9,368 nucleotides of DNA from Oscillospiraceae bacterium. GTDB taxonomy: Bacteria; Bacillota; Clostridia; Oscillospirales; Ruminococcaceae. The stretch's first letter is position 1, and each line of letters begins with the position of its first letter. The position numbers and the translations under genes were made by a program. Shown here in pieces: positions 5,951-9,368 of the stretch. Location: assembly GCA_016303195.1 (NCBI GenBank), contig JAEDMD010000068.1:1-9368 (forward strand), in the 5' to 3' direction. The notes below the pieces were generated by a model. It was not told the DNA's origin, did no database searches, and saw only the letters and a program-made list of their open reading frames with translations.

Positions 5951-6727
5951 TCAGCCGTTTACAGCAGCCTGAACGATAACGTTGAAGTCCTCAGCCTTCA
6001 GTGAAGCACCGCCGATAAGACCACCGTCGATGTTTGGCTTAGCAAGAAGCTCAGCAGCGTTCTTAGCGTTCATAGAACCGCCGTACTGTATAGTTACAGC
6101 GTCAGCAGTAGCCTGATCGAACAGCTTAGCAAGCTGGGCACGGATGAATCCGCAAACTTCCTCGGCCTGATCAGGAGTAGCTGTAAGACCTGTACCGATA
6201 GCCCAAACAGGCTCGTAAGCGATAACAACGTTCTTTACCTGCTCTGCTGTCAGTGACCAGAGATCGAGCTTGATCTGACGAGCGATAACTTCCTCAGTGA
6301 TGTTGCACTCACGCTCCCACTTCAGTTCGCCAACGCAAACGATAGGCTTCAGACCTGCTTCAAGAGCAGCGATAGTTCTCTTGTTAACAGTCTCGTCTGT
6401 CTCGCCGAAGTACTGTCTTCTCTCGCTGTGGCCGATTACAACGTACTCAACACCAAGCTCTGTGAGCATATCAGCAGAAATTTCGCCTGTGAAAGCACCG
6501 CTCTTTTCAAAGTGAACGTTCTCAGCACCGATCTTTACGTTGCTGCCTGCTGTTGTGTTGATAGCTGTTTCGAGGTTTGTGAAAGGTACGCAAGCAATGA
6601 CCTCGATCTTGCCCTCAGCGTTAGCAACGAGAGGCTTGATAGCTTCGAGAAGTGCCTTAGCCTCAGGTCTTGTCTTGTTCATCTTCCAGTTACCTGCAAT
6701 AATTGCTTTTCTTAAATTCTTGTTCAT
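5951..6727 (-). CDS. tpiA: Triose-phosphate isomerase
   Basis: A 258-residue (beta/alpha)8-barrel enzyme of normal length interconverting dihydroxyacetone phosphate and glyceraldehyde 3-phosphate. Active-site residues are visible: GNWKMNKT with Lys15, VVIGHSERR with electrophile His100, and AYEPVWAIGTG with catalytic base Glu172. The phosphate-gripping loop follows directly, and the phosphate-binding motifs YGGSMNAKNA and GGLIGGASL are near the C terminus. The ATG at 6727 has AAGGAG 9 nt upstream, and that site is made by the last two codons of the preceding small membrane gene, which ends only 6 bp away. It is therefore almost certainly in the same transcript as that gene and, further up, pgk. 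Strong codon bias fits high expression. Confidence 0.98.
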   Translation of the reverse strand: MNKNLRKAIIAGNWKMNKTRPEAKALLEAIKPLVANAEGKIEVIACVPFTNLETAINTTAGSNVKIGAENVHFEKSGAFTGEISADMLTELGVEYVVIGHSERRQYFGETDETVNKRTIAALEAGLKPIVCVGELKWERECNITEEVIARQIKLDLWSLTAEQVKNVVIAYEPVWAIGTGLTATPDQAEEVCGFIRAQLAKLFDQATADAVTIQYGGSMNAKNAAELLAKPNIDGGLIGGASLKAEDFNVIVQAAVNG

Positions 6728-6733
6728 GGGTGA

Positions 6734-6997
6734 TTACTCCTTATAATAATCTTCAAAAAAAATTGATATTATACCTAACAGAAACGTTACTGAAAATATC
6801 CCGGATGTTAAACCTATCACAATATGGTAAAACATCTGCCACGGGGTTAGCATAGTGGTAAACTTTTCCTTTTTAATGGCAGCCGCAAAGGTTTTGAAAA
6901 CATCCTTCATAAACAGCCAACATATAAAAGCGAAAAAAAGAATAAAAAAGCCTATCCATATATACATGACAATGGCTAAAAATATACCCTTCAGCAT
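6734..6997 (-). CDS. Small unknown membrane protein directly upstream of tpiA
   Basis: An 87-residue protein with two long hydrophobic stretches (about residues 2-29 and 55-80). They are joined by a basic, amphipathic linker containing DVFKTFAAAIKKEKFTTML. The C terminus is short and acidic (FFEDYYKE). Both ends are predicted to be on the same side of the membrane. I do not recognise a family. The gene is supported by GGGAG 7 nt before the ATG at 6997, by the 6-bp gap to tpiA, and by the tpiA ribosome site lying within its last codons. Codon use is unlike the heavily biased glycolytic genes. Being wedged between pgk and tpiA suggests a link with glycolysis, for example membrane localisation or small-molecule movement, but that is speculation. 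Confidence 0.75.
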   Translation of the reverse strand: MLKGIFLAIVMYIWIGFFILFFAFICWLFMKDVFKTFAAAIKKEKFTTMLTPWQMFYHIVIGLTSGIFSVTFLLGIISIFFEDYYKE

Positions 6998-7051
6998 ATA
7001 CTACTCCCGTTTCAGTACTTTCGTTTCATGTTATAAATACGCACTCAGCGG

Positions 7052-7279
7052 TCAAAATTTGACAACATCTTTGTCGTCATCGTTATCGAAATCATACAGA
7101 CCCTTGTCACTTGCGCCGCTGACAGATTTATTGTCGCAGCCGATCTTCACGCCCTTTTTAATAGGTGCGAAAAGGAATCCGACAAGTATGCCGAGAAGGA
7201 AGCTACAGGCTGCAAACAGCCATACAGAAGTTGAATTGCTTCTTACTTCCTCAGTGAATTTACATTTACAGTCTTTCAT
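7052..7279 (-). CDS. Small unknown single-pass membrane protein downstream of pgk
   Basis: A 75-residue protein. The N-terminal segment carries a Cys-x-Cys pair (MKDCKCKF, Cys4 and Cys6). A single transmembrane helix spans about residues 19-39, with a GILVGFLFAP end that loosely resembles YtxH-type proteins, followed by a basic IKKGVKIGC stretch. The tail is acidic (DFDNDDDKD). A perfect AGGAGG lies 8 nt upstream of the ATG at 7279, so it is well translated. It begins 62 bp after pgk, beyond a strong intercistronic hairpin, and ends 54 bp before the next small membrane gene. No function can be assigned. The YtxH likeness is weak, since similar hydrophobic-AP junctions arise easily. Confidence 0.78.
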   Translation of the reverse strand: MKDCKCKFTEEVRSNSTSVWLFAACSFLLGILVGFLFAPIKKGVKIGCDNKSVSGASDKGLYDFDNDDDKDVVKF

Positions 7280-7299
7280 AGCTAAAACCTCCTGTACTG

Positions 7300-7332
7300 C
7301 AATAAGGGCGAATATCGCTATCCGCCCTATTG
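7300..7332 (-). promoter_or_regulatory. Intercistronic GNRA-capped hairpin between pgk and the 75-residue gene
   Basis: In the minus-strand RNA a 14-bp stem forms from arms 7332-7319 and 7314-7300 with a single bulged base at 7305 and one G.U pair. It is closed by a GCGA tetraloop of the GNRA type. The pairing is complete only in minus-strand RNA. It begins 9 nt after the pgk stop and ends a few nt before the AGGAGG of the next gene. There is no T-tract, so it is better read as an mRNA-stabilising or processing element that separates pgk from the rest of the operon than as a full terminator. Confidence 0.6.
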
Positions 7333-7341
7333 TTCATATAA

Positions 7342-8562
7342 TTACTTTTCAGCGATTGCTGCAACACCCGGAAGAACCTTGCCTTCGAGGTATTCAAGTG
7401 AAGCGCCGCCGCCTGTTGAGATGTGGCTCATCTTGTCAGCGAAACCGAGCTGGATAGCAGCAGTAGCAGAGTCACCGCCGCCGATGATAGTTGTAGCGTC
7501 AGCCTCAGCGAGAGCCTCACAAACTGCAACTGTACCCTTCTTGAGAGTTGGGTTCTCGAATACGCCCATAGGACCGTTCCAAACAACAGTCTTAGCGCTC
7601 TTAGCAGCCTCAGCGAAGATAGCAGCTGTCTTAGGTCCGATATCAAGACCCATCATGTCAGCAGGGATCTTGTCGGAATCAACGTACTCAACAGAGATCT
7701 CAGCGTCGATAGGATCAGGGAAAGAAGCAGCGATAGCTGTATCAACAGGGAGAAGAATCTTCTTGCCGAGCTTCTCAGCCTTAGCGAGCATTTCCTTGCA
7801 GTAGTCCAGCTTCTCGTCGTCAACGAGTGACTTACCGATAGAGCCGCCCTGAGCCTTGATGAATGTGTAAGCCATACCGCCGCCGATGATGAGTGTATCG
7901 CACTTTTCGAGGAGGTTTGAGATAACATTCAGCTTGTCAGCAACCTTAGCGCCGCCGAGGATAGCAACGAACGGATGCTCAGGAACTTCAACAGCGTTGC
8001 CGAGGTACTGGATCTCCTTCTGCATGAGGTAACCAACAGCAGTTTCCTTAACGAACTTTGTAACGCCTGCGGTTGAAGCGTGGGCACGGTGAGCAGAACC
8101 GAAAGCATCCATTACGAATACTTCACCGTCAACGAGGTCAGCCAGTTCCTTAGAGAACTCCTCGCCGTTCTTTGTTTCTTCATTGCCACGGAAACGAGTA
8201 TTTTCGAGAACAACGATCTCGCCGTCGTTCATAGCAGCAACAGCCTTCTTAGCGTTGTCGCCTACAACTGTATCATCAGCTGCGAAAGTAACCTTGGTAT
8301 TAACGAGTTCGCCAAGTCTTTTAGCAGCAGGTGCAAGTGAGAACTTAGCCTCAGGGCCGTTCTTTGGCTTGCCGAGATGTGAGCAGAGAACGACCTTAGC
8401 GCCGTTTTCTACGAGCTTGTTGATAGTTGGGAGAGCAGCCTGGATACGGTTATCGTTAGTGATCTCGCCGTCCTTCATAGGAACGTTGAAGTCTACTCTT
8501 ACGAGTACCTTTCTGCCCTTTACATTAATGTCTTCTACTGTGACTTTGTTTAATCCTGCCAT
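7342..8562 (-). CDS. pgk: Phosphoglycerate kinase
   Basis: A 406-residue two-domain kinase transferring phosphate between 1,3-bisphosphoglycerate and ADP in glycolysis. N-domain substrate-binding motifs: [14 protein letters not shown] (19-32), Arg39, CSHLGKP (60-66), ENTRF (120-124) and [12 protein letters not shown] (153-164). C-domain nucleotide-binding motifs: LGGAKVADK with Lys206, GGGMAYTF (227-234), NGPMGVFE (329-336), GGGDSATA (361-368) and [13 protein letters not shown] near the C terminus. All look intact and the length is normal. ATG at 8562 has AAAGGATG upstream. It is first in the pgk - two small membrane proteins - tpiA unit, behind a sigma-A promoter with a Rex-type operator. 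Very strong codon bias fits high expression. No gap gene is adjacent in the window. Confidence 0.98.
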   Translation of the reverse strand: MAGLNKVTVEDINVKGRKVLVRVDFNVPMKDGEITNDNRIQAALPTINKLVENGAKVVLCSHLGKPKNGPEAKFSLAPAAKRLGELVNTKVTFAADDTVVGDNAKKAVAAMNDGEIVVLENTRFRGNEETKNGEEFSKELADLVDGEVFVMDAFGSAHRAHASTAGVTKFVKETAVGYLMQKEIQYLGNAVEVPEHPFVAILGGAKVADKLNVISNLLEKCDTLIIGGGMAYTFIKAQGGSIGKSLVDDEKLDYCKEMLAKAEKLGKKILLPVDTAIAASFPDPIDAEISVEYVDSDKIPADMMGLDIGPKTAAIFAEAAKSAKTVVWNGPMGVFENPTLKKGTVAVCEALAEADATTIIGGGDSATAAIQLGFADKMSHISTGGGASLEYLEGKVLPGVAAIAEK

Positions 8563-8646
8563 TGGTATGACATCCTTTCGTTATATACTTTGTATCCGTC
8601 GGAGCGCAAGCCCTGTGCGGCTGATATTGCAGACAGATTGCTCTTG

Positions 8647-8664
8647 TTGTTAATAACTTAACAA
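8647..8664 (-). promoter_or_regulatory. Rex-type redox operator just downstream of the pgk promoter
   Basis: A perfect inverted repeat TTGTTAA-N4-TTAACAA, which extends one base each side (8646-8665). It matches, base for base, the consensus known for the NADH/NAD+-sensing repressor Rex in Clostridia. It lies at about +6 to +23 from the predicted pgk start, a place where a bound repressor would block RNA polymerase. At high NADH, Rex is released and pgk-tpiA would be expressed. Confidence 0.82.
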
Positions 8665-8675
8665 CGTACATTTCT

Positions 8676-8704
8676 ATTTTACACTATTTCAGAAAATTTT
8701 TCAA
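8676..8704 (-). promoter_or_regulatory. Sigma-A promoter of the pgk-tpiA operon
   Basis: On the minus strand: TTGAAA (-35, 8704-8699), 17-bp spacer, TAAAAT (-10, 8681-8676), each one mismatch from consensus. The predicted start is near 8669, giving a leader of about 107 nt. An A/T-rich inverted repeat at 8716-8734 lies just upstream of the -35 region, where an UP element would enhance transcription. Confidence 0.82.
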
Positions 8705-8782
8705 GTGTTTCGGTGATATTTTTCAAAAAAATATAAGATTTGGTATTTGATGCATTTTATGCAGAATACATACAATATTTTA

Positions 8783-9355
8783 TTACATCCGTTCTGCGTT
8801 TCTTTTCAGATACTCCTCTATTATTTCATCTTCACCGTTATCGCAGATATTTTCGTAAATATCACTGATAGTCCATAACAGTTCATCCTTAAACGATTCA
8901 ACTCCAATAATATCATCTTCTTCATAGTATCTGAACAGTTTTCCTGTTTCTTTTTCCATAAGAAGGCATGTATATCCGCCGTCACCGCCTATCCAGACAT
9001 ATTTTTCGGAATCCCCTTCCTCTGCCCAGTCACTATATCCCATTTTATAATAGCCTTCAACATTTTCAAGATCGTGTATCTCAACAATGCTCATCCCGCA
9101 CAATCCGTTCGTGAAAAGGTAGAACTGTCTGAGTTCGTCATTCAGACTGATACCCGCCCTTTCCTCAAACGCTTTGATCTCTTCTTCACTGTGAGGGACA
9201 AATAATTCGACCTCCGCATCATCTTCATACTTTTCAGCAATATATTTTATAATTTAAAGTTCTTCTGCTATTGCGGAATCCTTTGGTATTACCGCATCGC
9301 TGGCCTCCATTCGCTGCGGTATGAAATGTTCATGTATATTATCTGACTGTTCCAT
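8783..9355 (-). pseudogene. SUKH (SMI1/KNR4) family gene interrupted by an in-frame stop
   Basis: The frame encodes a SUKH-domain protein. Reading from 9253, just after the stop, it contains the alpha-helical entry motif EEEIKAFEERAGISLNDELR, then QFYLFTNGLCG, and the core YVWIGGDGGYTCLLMEKETG, ending KRNAERM before TAA at 8785-8783. Known SUKH proteins are often immunity proteins against polymorphic toxins, or intracellular partners of unknown role. An upstream ATG at 9355 with AAGGA four bases before it opens the same frame, but TAA at 9256-9254 (codon 34) interrupts it. No ATG, GTG or TTG occurs in frame between that stop and TTG at 9103, which is already inside the domain. Either the gene carries a nonsense mutation, or translation starts at a rare codon such as ATT at 9253, or a base is wrong. 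The part from 9103 on alone would lack the domain's first helices. No partner toxin is visible, but the upstream context is cut off by the window edge. Confidence 0.7.
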
Positions 9356-9368
9356 ATTTTCCTTGTAT

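Noticed and set aside
7051..7063. GTCAAA-A-TTTGAC palindrome at the end of the 75-residue gene
   Set aside because: The 1-nt centre cannot form a hairpin loop of that stem, it overlaps the coding end, and no well-spaced promoter lies there. Likely chance.
7379..7830. Overlapping plus-strand open frames opposite pgk
   Set aside because: They are Ser/Ala-rich low-complexity translations mirrored from pgk codons, with no ribosome site or domain. They are shadows.
8751..8763. TGCAT-TTT-ATGCA inverted repeat after the SUKH gene
   Set aside because: A 5-bp A/T-rich stem without a T-tract is too weak to call a terminator.
1..9368. CRISPR array, tRNA, rRNA, insertion sequence or phage genes
   Set aside because: No regularly spaced repeats, cloverleaf pattern, transposase or integrase frame, or target-site duplications were seen on either strand.

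Overview
The window looks like chromosomal housekeeping DNA from an anaerobic low-to-mid-GC Firmicute, most likely a Ruminococcus-type member of the Oscillospiraceae. Reasons: strong AGGAGG-type ribosome sites, clear sigma-A promoters, a Clostridia-type Rex operator, a Firmicute-style ApbE / NusG domain II / Gx transporter cluster, and short GC-rich hairpin elements between genes. The genus is an inference from memory, not a database result. Every gene I support lies on the minus strand, so transcription runs from high to low coordinates.

In transcription order: (1) At 9355-8783 is a SUKH (SMI1/KNR4) family gene that appears broken by an in-frame TAA at 9256-9254. (2) A sigma-A promoter (8704-8676) with a perfect Rex-type operator just downstream (8664-8647) drives pgk (8562-7342). 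It is followed by two small membrane proteins of unknown function (7279-7052 and 6997-6734) and then tpiA (6727-5951), closed by a hairpin at 5929-5897. This reads as a redox-controlled glycolytic operon with two unexplained membrane passengers. (3) A near-consensus promoter (5847-5819) drives an unknown three-helix membrane protein (5753-4983), followed by gpmI (4872-3352), the cofactor-independent phosphoglycerate mutase. gpmI ends at a repeat-like terminator (3347-3284). (4) A GNAT acetyltransferase (3246-2785) is followed 4 bp later by a cytoplasmic NodB-type deacetylase (2780-2097). (5) A promoter (2082-2054) that physically overlaps the preceding gene's terminator drives apbE (2008-962), a NusG domain II membrane protein (969-610) and a Gx transporter (613-128), all overlapping. 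This operon ends near a set of hairpins at 9-83 that resembles a dispersed repeat.

Functionally, pgk, tpiA and gpmI are three enzymes of lower and middle glycolysis. The Rex site implies that the NADH/NAD+ balance controls the pgk-tpiA unit. The apbE cluster is of the type associated with covalent flavinylation of extracytoplasmic electron-transfer proteins; no obvious flavinylated target lies in the window. No tRNA, rRNA, CRISPR array, insertion sequence or phage gene was seen, and no gene-free stretch exceeds 300 bases.
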